In this document: positions 25,972 to 32,465 of the stretch, piece by piece
How positions within the stretch are numbered: position 1 is the first letter of the stretch
Layout of the letters: each line of letters opens with the position of its first letter
DNA from: CAZOVB01 sp964583095
GTDB lineage: Bacteria; Planctomycetota; Phycisphaerae; SM23-33
Reading direction: 5' to 3'
NCBI GenBank assembly: GCA_964583095.1
Contig: CAZOVB010000004.1
Coordinates: forward strand, 62,001 to 126,000
Length of the DNA stretch: 64,000 nucleotides
Notes under the pieces: generated by a model
The model's database searches: none
The model's input: the letters and a program-made list of their open reading frames with translations, nothing else
What the model was told of the DNA's origin: nothing
Translations under genes and position numbers: made by a program

Positions 25972-27657
25972 ATGACCGATACAAAGCAATCCGCCTCGCT
26001 GGAATGGGTTCGGCGCCTAGAGATCATGGATGTGGCCTACCAGCACTATGCCCTGGCCAACGGGGACGACCTGTACCTGACCGCCCACGGTCAGCGACAT
26101 GGCCAGGTCCTGATGCCCGAGAACTTCTGGACGGACAAGTCCTGGTTCCTGGCCAACCATCACCGGCTTTCGGGTACGAGCATGGTCTACAAGATCCGCA
26201 CCCGCCCGGTGGATGGCAAGAGTATCGATATCGTCCTGAAGTGGAACCGCATGGGCCAGGACGTACCCGGTGCGACGCTGACCCAGTCGCTGGACGACGC
26301 GGAATTCAACAGCCCCTTCCAGGAATTCTCCCTGGTCCAGGAGCTGCGAAACTCCCGCCTGGCCGGGGGCGTCCCCGCCCTTTACACCCACAAGCCCCTG
26401 GCGGTGTACGTTCCGCGAGGCCACGTCGAGCCGTCTCAACTGGGCCGAAAGGTCTACAAGATGGATCACCTGGCCACCACGCACGAAGAGATCGAGGTGG
26501 ACCTGAACCGCAATTACGCGGTGATCTACGAATGGATCAAGGGAATCGACACCCTGGAAGCCTGCGAGCGGGGAGTGCTGGCCCGAGAGGAAATGCAGGA
26601 TCTGCTGGAACTGGCCGAAGACGAGATGGCCCGGAAGGGCTACCTGGTGCGCGACCACAAGGTCCAGCACGTGATCGTCCGGGAAAACGCACGGGGCCAA
26701 CTGATCCGCCGGCGCGACGGGCAGGTCCAGTATGCGCTGATCGACTTCGAGCTGCTCTCGCGGACCGACCAGCAGGAGCAGGCCTTTCGGGACCGCAAGC
26801 GGAAGCTCTACCTGCTCAAGCAGGCCCACCGGTTCGAAGAGCCTCCCAGCATCCCCTCCCACCTTCAGCGGACCAAACTCCTGGATGTCGACTACATCCA
26901 TGGGCATATCGAAAGTACCAATGGCATGCTCTGGGTGGTGGGCAAGGATCCGGAGCTGTTCGAGTACTTCCTGCCGGAGAAATGGCGAAAGACCCGGCGA
27001 GTGCGCCTGAGCCTGGCCAATCGCATCTACCAGACGACTACCAAGGACAACATTCACCTGGTCTGGAAGGTCTCCCGCGTCGGCGAACAGCCGGACATGG
27101 ACCCCTTCAAGCGCGACGAGAAGCGAATTCTGGACTACGGGTACAACTCACCGTTTGAAGAGGTCGCCCTGAATCTGCAGCTTGGCCGACAGGGCCTGCT
27201 GACGACCTACCCCCGTGCGATCTACATGGCCGGGGCATCGACGGAAACCCCCGAGTACCTGACCGACCCGCGACGCTACCGGACGCACGAGCACCTGTTG
27301 GCCCTGGACGGCAAGAGCGTTCTGCGGCGCGACCACGACTACATGATCATCTGGGGCTACTGGAACGGCCCGGACGAACTGCTGGCCGTTCAGGACCGCC
27401 AATACTGCGAGGGCATCAACGCCCTCCAGGCCTATCGGCAGGGATGGATCGACCAGGAGACGTACTTCCGCCTGATGGACCAGATGCGCATCCGCCTGGC
27501 CGCTCTGGGGGTGGAAGATCTCAACCTGCGTGGCAACCACATTCTGCTGTCCATCGACGCCGAGAACCGCAAGCTGCTCCTGGAGCCCAACTCCCTGCCG
27601 GCTATGCGTTTGTGCAACTTCGAACTGCTCCGGACGATCCCCGAAGAAGAGTCCTGA
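25972..27657 (+). CDS. Protein with two tandem kinase-like domains, unknown role
   Basis: A 561-residue soluble protein made of two related halves (about 20-285 and 303-561). Matching blocks: IVLKWNRMG (Lys90) with LVWKVSRVG (Lys366); NSPFQEFSL (Glu118) with NSPFEEVAL (Glu397); NYAVIYEWIKG with DYMIIWGYWNG; IDFELLSRT (Asp258) with CNFELLRTI (Asn549). This resembles the beta3-Lys, alphaC-Glu and metal-binding Asp of protein-kinase-like folds (RIO/APH type). The first copy keeps the DF Asp while the second has Asn there but has RGNHILL like a catalytic loop. That is my inference; no named family is recognised. The gene is monocistronic and ends before a hairpin terminator. Confidence 0.7.
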   Translation: MTDTKQSASLEWVRRLEIMDVAYQHYALANGDDLYLTAHGQRHGQVLMPENFWTDKSWFLANHHRLSGTSMVYKIRTRPVDGKSIDIVLKWNRMGQDVPGATLTQSLDDAEFNSPFQEFSLVQELRNSRLAGGVPALYTHKPLAVYVPRGHVEPSQLGRKVYKMDHLATTHEEIEVDLNRNYAVIYEWIKGIDTLEACERGVLAREEMQDLLELAEDEMARKGYLVRDHKVQHVIVRENARGQLIRRRDGQVQYALIDFELLSRTDQQEQAFRDRKRKLYLLKQAHRFEEPPSIPSHLQRTKLLDVDYIHGHIESTNGMLWVVGKDPELFEYFLPEKWRKTRRVRLSLANRIYQTTTKDNIHLVWKVSRVGEQPDMDPFKRDEKRILDYGYNSPFEEVALNLQLGRQGLLTTYPRAIYMAGASTETPEYLTDPRRYRTHEHLLALDGKSVLRRDHDYMIIWGYWNGPDELLAVQDRQYCEGINALQAYRQGWIDQETYFRLMDQMRIRLAALGVEDLNLRGNHILLSIDAENRKLLLEPNSLPAMRLCNFELLRTIPEEES

Positions 27658-27678
27658 TTGTCCCGGGCCAATAAACAA

Positions 27679-27705
27679 CCGGACGCAGCGCGTGGCTGCG
27701 TCCGG
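27679..27705 (+). terminator. Hairpin after the tandem kinase-like gene
   Basis: A perfect 10-bp stem (CCGGACGCAG 27679-27688 with CTGCGTCCGG 27696-27705) around a 7-base loop, 22 bases after the stop. The following CTCTCTTCT is pyrimidine-rich but not a true T-run, so termination may be partial or Rho-assisted. Confidence 0.6.
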
Positions 27706-27803
27706 CCGCTCTCTTCTGCCGAGACCCAAGGGCCTCGATGTTCGCCCCTGGCGAGGGGGCATATTGTCGCGCCCGAAACCGCAAGGGTCCGGACGATGGG
27801 TAC

Positions 27804-27833
27804 TTGCATTGTTACTGCAATGAAGTATATAGT
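27804..27833 (+). promoter_or_regulatory. Candidate sigma-70 promoter with internal palindrome
   Basis: TTGCAT (27804-27809) and TATAGT (27828-27833) lie 18 bp apart, upstream of the XylR-type regulator. The -35 box and spacer hold the inverted repeat CATTG (27807-27811) n6 CAATG (27818-27822), extended by TTGCA/TGCAA. This is a plausible operator for autoregulation by the LacI/AraC-type product. Confidence 0.45.
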
Positions 27834-27871
27834 CCTTTCGTCCGCGAACCTTAACGTGATACGAAAATTCA

Positions 27872-29053
27872 TTGAGCCAATCACGCAAGAACAAGGAAAT
27901 CCGCACGGGCCACCGCCAGTGGATCCTCGTGTACATGCCCGCCGCGGGCCACATGCGCGAGGCGGCCGAGGGGGTCGTCGAGGCCATTCGCGCCCGCGGG
28001 AAGACGGGGATGTACTTTCAGGATCACCCCCTGGCCGGCATTCCGTGGATCCACGAGTATCCCTTCGAGGGATTGATCACCAGCGTGGTGGATCATCCGA
28101 TCGTGGAGGAATTCGAGAAGACCTCCCGGCCCGTGGTGGTGGTGGAGCAGGATCCTCCCTGTCGGTTCCCGCTGGTCCGCGGGGACGATGCCCGCATCGG
28201 GGAGATGGCCTTTGAACACCTCTCCGCGCTGGGGCTCAAGCGCATGGGCTACTGGGGCCCCTGTGACGAGCCCCGCAAGTATTCCAACATCCGGCGCAAG
28301 GCGTTCCTGGACCGGGCGGCCCGGGAAGATATGGAAATCTACTGCGCCGGGGATGCTCACCCAGCCGCCCGAAAGCTGGGCTACAATCACGGGGCGGACA
28401 TGACCAAATGGCTTCTGGCACTTCCCAGGCCGATCGGGATCATGGTTCATACCAGCGCCGATGCAATCCGCGTGGTGGTGCACTGCCAGGACATCGGCAT
28501 CGCCGTCCCCGAAGACGCTGCCGTGGTGGGCGTGGACGACAACGCCCTGCTCTGCCGCGGCAACACGCCTTCCCTGACGGCCATCAACCAGGGGACCTAC
28601 CGGATCGGCAACCGGGCGGCCAGGCTGCTGTTTGACCTGATGGACGGCAAGAAGGCTCCGAAGAAGCCGATGCTTATCCCCCCCTCGGGGATCGTCAAAC
28701 GCGAGTCGACGAGCCTGTCGGTTTTCGACGACCCGTTTGTGGCCGATGCGATGATGTTCATAAAACACCGGGCCTGTGACGGCATCGACGTCCAGGCGGT
28801 GGCCGAAGCGGTCAAGGTGGGGCGGCGCACCCTCGAGACGCACTTCAAGAACGAGGTAGGCCGAACCATTCACGAGGAGATCCTCCGCGTGCGTCTCCAG
28901 CGCGTCTGCGAATTGCTGACCGAAACGCGTCTGACGCTCGGGAGCATCGCCGCCCAGTGCGGGTTCAGTTGGCAGGGGGTGATGAGCAAGGTATTCCGGA
29001 ACCAGTTCGGGATGACCCCTTCCGACTATCGCAGCCGGGCCTGGCGCGACTGA
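27872..29053 (+). CDS. XylR-type regulator (LacI-like sensor plus AraC HTH)
   Basis: A 393-residue sugar-responsive regulator. Residues 15-280 form a type-1 periplasmic-binding-protein fold (GDDARIGEMAFEHLSALGLKRMGYWG, VPEDAAVVGVDDNALLC, TAINQGTYRIGNRAARLL), the usual LacI-family sensor without its N-terminal HTH. The AraC DNA-binding domain is at the end (VAEAVKVGRRTLETHFKNEVGRTIHEEI and IAAQCGFSWQGVMSKVFRNQFGMTPSDYR). This order is that of XylR in Escherichia coli. The start is a TTG at 27872 with no visible Shine-Dalgarno; with the proposed promoter the leader would be only about 30 bases. No sugar genes are adjacent, so the target is unknown. Confidence 0.88.
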   Translation: MSQSRKNKEIRTGHRQWILVYMPAAGHMREAAEGVVEAIRARGKTGMYFQDHPLAGIPWIHEYPFEGLITSVVDHPIVEEFEKTSRPVVVVEQDPPCRFPLVRGDDARIGEMAFEHLSALGLKRMGYWGPCDEPRKYSNIRRKAFLDRAAREDMEIYCAGDAHPAARKLGYNHGADMTKWLLALPRPIGIMVHTSADAIRVVVHCQDIGIAVPEDAAVVGVDDNALLCRGNTPSLTAINQGTYRIGNRAARLLFDLMDGKKAPKKPMLIPPSGIVKRESTSLSVFDDPFVADAMMFIKHRACDGIDVQAVAEAVKVGRRTLETHFKNEVGRTIHEEILRVRLQRVCELLTETRLTLGSIAAQCGFSWQGVMSKVFRNQFGMTPSDYRSRAWRD

Positions 29054-29251
29054 TTCGGCCCCTTCCGGCTTGTGATTCCTTTTGTTGTCTTCATTACAAG
29101 GGGCTTGCGCGCCTGTAAGGTCCTCGAAGGCCCGATCCTCTCTGGGCCGCATTTCAGGCTGATTCAGAATTGGATTTTCTATCAGCCTTACCTTGCGATG
29201 AGCAGGTGCACGAGCAACCGTGGAGCTGAAGGGGGGAGGGGGCTTGCGCGC

Positions 29252-29302
29252 AAAAAAAGGCCCGCAAGGGTTACGGAAATTCGTCCGTCCGCCTTGCGGG
29301 CC
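29252..29302 (-). terminator. Strong Rho-independent terminator, minus strand
   Basis: A perfect 11-bp stem (GGCCCGCAAGG 29259-29269 with CCTTGCGGGCC 29292-29302) whose 22-base loop holds a nested stem (ACGGA 29273-29277 with TCCGT 29284-29288). On the minus strand it is followed at once by seven T (complement of 29252-29258). It does not follow any conventional minus-strand gene, so it probably ends a small transcript that includes the micro-ORF at 29335-29367. Confidence 0.75.
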
Positions 29303-29308
29303 GTGCAC

Positions 29309-29344
29309 ACCTGCTTTAGCAGGTACGTTACCTGCTAGAGCAGG
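29309..29344 (-). repeat. Four alternating complementary arms (attenuator-like)
   Basis: ACCTGC (29309-29314), GCAGGT (29319-29324), ACCTGCT (29330-29336) and AGCAGG (29339-29344). Adjacent arms can pair as 1:2, 2:3 or 3:4, the geometry of a leader attenuator. The stop codon of the micro-ORF falls between the two arms at its end, so a terminating ribosome would block one pairing. Confidence 0.6.
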
Positions 29345-29367
29345 CTGCCTATACAGTCAGATACCAT
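29335..29367 (-). CDS. Candidate 10-residue micropeptide
   Basis: ATG at 29367 on the minus strand opens ten codons (MVSDCIGSLL) and a TAG. The start is supported by a 13-base match to the anti-Shine-Dalgarno sequence at ideal spacing. The last codons and the stop lie inside the alternating hairpin arms, and a Rho-independent terminator follows 33 bases after the stop codon. No downstream minus-strand gene exists, so this would be a stand-alone leader-like or small-RNA-encoded peptide. Real translation is unproven; chance cannot be excluded for so short a frame. Confidence 0.4.
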   Translation of the reverse strand: MVSDCIGSLL

Positions 29368-29380
29368 GGATCACCTCCTT
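29368..29380 (-). promoter_or_regulatory. Extended Shine-Dalgarno of the micro-ORF
   Basis: AAGGAGGTGATCC on the minus strand is the exact complement of the 13-base 3' end of bacterial 16S rRNA (GGATCACCTCCTT). GGAGG is six bases from the ATG. No conventional gene in the window shows such a long match. Confidence 0.6.
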
Positions 29381-29519
29381 GTCTTTCGTGAACCTGCCCA
29401 GCCGTCACCCTTCGAGCTGCAGATCTTTCCGATCCGGCATGCAACCCAGGGCCGCCGAGCTCCCACTCCCCCGGACGTCTCCGAGGGCACGCCCGGGCCT
29501 GGCCGTGGCCTGACCCGCA

Positions 29520-29550
29520 AAAGGAAACGAAGGAGATTCACGTTTCCTTT
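29520..29550. other. 10-bp inverted repeat
   Basis: AAAGGAAACG (29520-29529) pairs with CGTTTCCTTT (29541-29550) around an 11-base loop that contains AAGGAG. On the minus strand the stem is followed by TTTTGCGG, on the plus strand by CACACTCAATG. It could be a weak terminator or part of a small RNA. Confidence 0.45.
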
Positions 29551-29851
29551 CACACTCAATGATAGCTTTTCCGGTCCGGAGGACCAAGACTATCTATCGT
29601 AATAATCGGCATAAGGGGCAAAAAAACTTTATTTCGGATGGCATCAAAAGAGAGCAACGAACTTGCGTGACCTGCCGGGCGGGCTTTGTCGTACCATGGT
29701 CAGGGCCATGGGCCCGAAACGCTCGGGAAAAGTGCGACCCCTGAAAGACTCCGGGACGTTTCATAATGGCCGCTCCATGCGAGGAAACCTGCTTGGCAGT
29801 GGTGGAGTGCCTAAAATACAATAAATTGTCCCTTGGTTACATGTTTGAACG

Positions 29852-30403
29852 ATGAAGATGAACGAACCCCCCAAAAAACCTGTCGATGATACAAGCAGCA
29901 ACCCAGCCGCAACGCCCCAGGTAAAGAGGTGCTGCGGCGGATGGGCCAAGATTCTCCTGGCCGTCCTGGCCGTGGGCGCCGCCCTGATGGTCCTGAGCAC
30001 CTGGTCGAGTTGTTCCAGCTACGAGACCGCCTGGCAGGAACAGGTCCAGGCCCCTGAGGACGACCTGTTGGCCGGCAAGTGGGAGGGGACCTGGCAGAGC
30101 GGCGATGACCAGGAGAAACTGTCGGCAGTGATCCGCAAACAGGAGGAGGACAAGTACGTGGCCGACATTCTTGCCGAGACGCCCGCCTACGTTCCTTTCG
30201 ACGATTACACCCAGGGAGTGGTGTTCCATGTCGAAAAGGGTTTGGACCGCTGGACCTTTTCCGGCTCGGCAAACAAGGGCTGGAAGGGCGGTACGTACAA
30301 ATTCGAAGGCTGGACCGACGGCGAGACCTTCTACAGTACCTTTACTTCCTTCATGTACTCCGGCACGTACACCATGAAACGCGTGGAAAAGCCGGTGCAG
30401 TAG
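29852..30403 (+). CDS. Membrane-anchored hypothetical protein
   Basis: A 183-residue protein of no recognised family. A Pro/Lys-rich N-terminus is followed by one hydrophobic helix (about residues 30-52, AKILLAVLAVGAALMVLSTW). The 130-residue remainder looks like a small beta-barrel with lipocalin-like phrasing (AGKWEGTWQSGDDQEKLSAVIRK, TFSGSANKGWKGGTYKFEGW, SGTYTMKR). The Cys pair before the helix (RCCGG) is not a lipobox. Starts at 29852 and 29858 are both possible and neither has a clear Shine-Dalgarno. The opposite-strand BNR gene ends 36 bp after its stop. Confidence 0.62.
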   Translation: MKMNEPPKKPVDDTSSNPAATPQVKRCCGGWAKILLAVLAVGAALMVLSTWSSCSSYETAWQEQVQAPEDDLLAGKWEGTWQSGDDQEKLSAVIRKQEEDKYVADILAETPAYVPFDDYTQGVVFHVEKGLDRWTFSGSANKGWKGGTYKFEGWTDGETFYSTFTSFMYSGTYTMKRVEKPVQ

Positions 30404-30439
30404 CTGCCGGGCAGGTTCCGACGCGGCTTCGGCGTCCAA

Positions 30440-32155
30440 TCAGCGGTTGTACTGCATCCACTTTCCGTTGTAGTTCCCGGCGTAGAAGATATCCCGGGTC
30501 GGATCCCAGAAGAACGTGTCGGTGCCCTCGGGAGCTTCCAAGGCGAGTCTCCATGTCTTGCCCCCGTCACGTGTCTCGTGGAATCCTTTGGCGCTAACGA
30601 GCATCATGTGGTTGTCGTCGAGGCCGAAAACCGGAGGCTGCGTGCAGGCCGGCGAGCCCTCCATCACCTGCCATGTCGTGAAATTCTCCCTGCCGAGGAT
30701 CAGCCCCTTGTCGCTGGGCAGGTAGGCGACGGACTTGTAGATGAGGATGGGCCCGCGATACCCGCCGGCCTCGATGGGCGAAACCCTCTTCCAGGTCTTG
30801 CCGAGGTCTGGGCTGACGTGGATGCCCACGAGTGTTTTGTCGGCTTCCGGCTCGGTCGGCTGGCCCGTCATGCGGTCCAGCAGGGGGACCAGGACCTTGA
30901 TGAGCGTATCGGGCCCGGCAAAGCCCATCGCGCGCAGGCGCCTTCCATGTTTGGTGGCCAGTTGCCAGGTCGTTCCGCCGTCGGTGGAGTAGAAGGCCTT
31001 GCCCTGGCGGTGATGTTGCTCGTTGAGCATGAAGCGGGTGGGCATGGTGCTGATATCCGCCGTGCCCCAGTCCCAGGTTTCGCGCCCCTCGATGCCGTAA
31101 TTCAGGAAGGTCTTGCCGTCGGGGCTGTAAACCTGGTCGGTCGGCTGGGTCAGGCAGCACCAACTGACCAGGTAGAACCCCTGGCCATTGGGGTTGATGA
31201 GCACCTGGATAAAGCCGTCGTCGTTGGCGTTGCCGTCGTTGAGCTTCCGGTAGCCGATCAGGGAGGTGTACTTTCCCCCGTCGGTGCGGGAGAGGTGTCC
31301 CTTTTCCGGCTCGTAGCGCCATAGGCCGTTGCCTGCAACATTCAGAAACGTATTGCCTGCCCGGTCGCTCAGGACGCACATCATGCCGGGGTTCTCGACC
31401 CAGTTGATGTGCCAGCGCATCAGCGGAACCACGCCGGCCTTTGCCAGGGCGTCCTTCCAGGCGTCCGAGACATTTACCCACTTGCCCCTGGCCTGAACCT
31501 TCGGCACCGAAACGCTCACGTCGGTCGGGATCGGGTACAACTCGTCGCCGTGCCACTTGTTACCCGACGGGTCGGTCAGGACCGATCGCCAGCCGCAATT
31601 GATCCGCACGGCCTGGTCTTGCCCGATCGCCTCGATGCCGCACAGGGCGTGGTCGGGCGAGTCATCCCAGGGCATTTGCACGTCGAGCTTTTCATCCGAG
31701 ACGTTGACGGTGTATTCCTTGACAAGCGCGCGGTACTTTTCGGCCGGGTCCAGCCTCTGATCCGAGATGGCCAGGTCCTGCTGGAGGTCTCTGCCTTCGA
31801 TCGTGATATCCACCGAACCGGCCGGTTGGGCCTTGCCCTCCCGCAGGGCCTGGATGAAGTGCAGTCGAACCTTGTATGTTCCGTTTGGCAACTCGATGGT
31901 GTACCTGCCCGGGGCGGTTCTCATGGAGTTGTAGAGCTGGGGAAAATCGGTGCCCTCGATGGGGAGATCCATTTCCTTGTCGCGGGTGGCTGCGTGAATT
32001 CCCCCGACATAGCCGTAATGGCCCAGGTCGGTTCTGGCCGGCTGGCTTCGGGTCGATGTATCGGCGTCCTGGCCGGCCTGGGACTCGGTGGAGCAGCCGG
32101 GCAGCAGCATCCAACCCATCAGTGCGCTCAGAAGGAGGGACAGTTGTCTTTGCAT
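30440..32155 (-). CDS. Malectin-like / BNR beta-propeller lipoprotein
   Basis: A 571-residue exported lipoprotein with signal peptide and lipobox LLPGC (Cys21). Residues 50-215 show malectin-type carbohydrate-binding motifs (GRYTIELPNGTYKVRLHF, SVDITIEGRDLQ, then AVRINCGWRS with GNKWHGDE), but in an unusual order, since the INCG...W.GD block normally comes first. The rest is a sialidase-type BNR propeller with Asp-box repeats (SPDGKTF, STDGGTTW, SPDLGKTW, TRDGGKTW). It probably binds or cleaves polysaccharide at the cell surface. A good Shine-Dalgarno (GGAGA) precedes the ATG. It converges with the small membrane-anchored protein. Confidence 0.82.
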   Translation of the reverse strand: MQRQLSLLLSALMGWMLLPGCSTESQAGQDADTSTRSQPARTDLGHYGYVGGIHAATRDKEMDLPIEGTDFPQLYNSMRTAPGRYTIELPNGTYKVRLHFIQALREGKAQPAGSVDITIEGRDLQQDLAISDQRLDPAEKYRALVKEYTVNVSDEKLDVQMPWDDSPDHALCGIEAIGQDQAVRINCGWRSVLTDPSGNKWHGDELYPIPTDVSVSVPKVQARGKWVNVSDAWKDALAKAGVVPLMRWHINWVENPGMMCVLSDRAGNTFLNVAGNGLWRYEPEKGHLSRTDGGKYTSLIGYRKLNDGNANDDGFIQVLINPNGQGFYLVSWCCLTQPTDQVYSPDGKTFLNYGIEGRETWDWGTADISTMPTRFMLNEQHHRQGKAFYSTDGGTTWQLATKHGRRLRAMGFAGPDTLIKVLVPLLDRMTGQPTEPEADKTLVGIHVSPDLGKTWKRVSPIEAGGYRGPILIYKSVAYLPSDKGLILGRENFTTWQVMEGSPACTQPPVFGLDDNHMMLVSAKGFHETRDGGKTWRLALEAPEGTDTFFWDPTRDIFYAGNYNGKWMQYNR

Positions 32156-32465
32156 GAAATGTCTCCTGGATTATCAAAGTCAAGGGCTGGGTGTATTCTC
32201 CGGTCGTTTCGCAGCAATTACAACGGTTTAACCATTTGCCGGCCTGTCAGGACCGGAGGAAATTCCGCCGGGGCTGGTCGATTTCATTGGGAACAGGGCG
32301 CTGAACTTGAAGCATTGCGAAGGTTCCAGGGGCGGTCGTGACGGAGACGACAGGAAAATAGTGGTAGCCATCGCAAAGCGACAGCTATACGTTGTTATGG
32401 AAGAAAGTTGCGGAGATTCTCCGAGAAGAAAGCATCTCGGGGCATCGAGAAGGAAGCGGCTGGAT
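32156..32465. other. Intergenic region between divergent genes
   Basis: 310 bp between the BNR lipoprotein and the APC permease. The permease frame stays open upstream to about 32307, with another ATG at 32397, but the extra residues are charged and low in hydrophobicity, unlike an APC N-terminus. No convincing promoter or structured element was recognised. Confidence 0.45.

Larger units (their letters stand above)
29054..29851. other. Long structured intergenic region
   Basis: 798 bp with no conventional gene. From left to right: a short GGCCC/GGGCC stem near 29129-29148; a strong minus-strand terminator (29252-29302); four alternating hairpin arms (29309-29344); a 10-codon micro-ORF with an exceptional Shine-Dalgarno (29335-29380, minus strand); a hairpin at 29520-29550; and an AT-richer stretch at about 29590-29650. 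A 61-codon plus-strand open frame (29559-29744) has no family resemblance and is not called. The stretch most likely encodes one or more small RNAs. Confidence 0.6.

Noticed and set aside
27658..28215. Plus-strand open frame overlapping the regulator start (about 185 codons)
   Set aside because: It is out of frame with the clear LacI/AraC domains, crosses the hairpin at 27679 and has no recognisable domain.
29190..29367. Read-through of the micro-ORF TAG (pyrrolysine or recoding) into a longer protein
   Set aside because: The frame stays open after TAG, but this is common in GC-rich DNA; the composition past the stop lacks any family resemblance and crosses the terminator.
29368..29381. GGATCACCTCCTT on the plus strand as a remnant of a 16S rRNA 3' end
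   Set aside because: Only 13-14 bases match; none of the preceding conserved 16S sequence is present and no 23S or spacer follows. The minus-strand reading as a Shine-Dalgarno with an ATG at ideal spacing explains it better.
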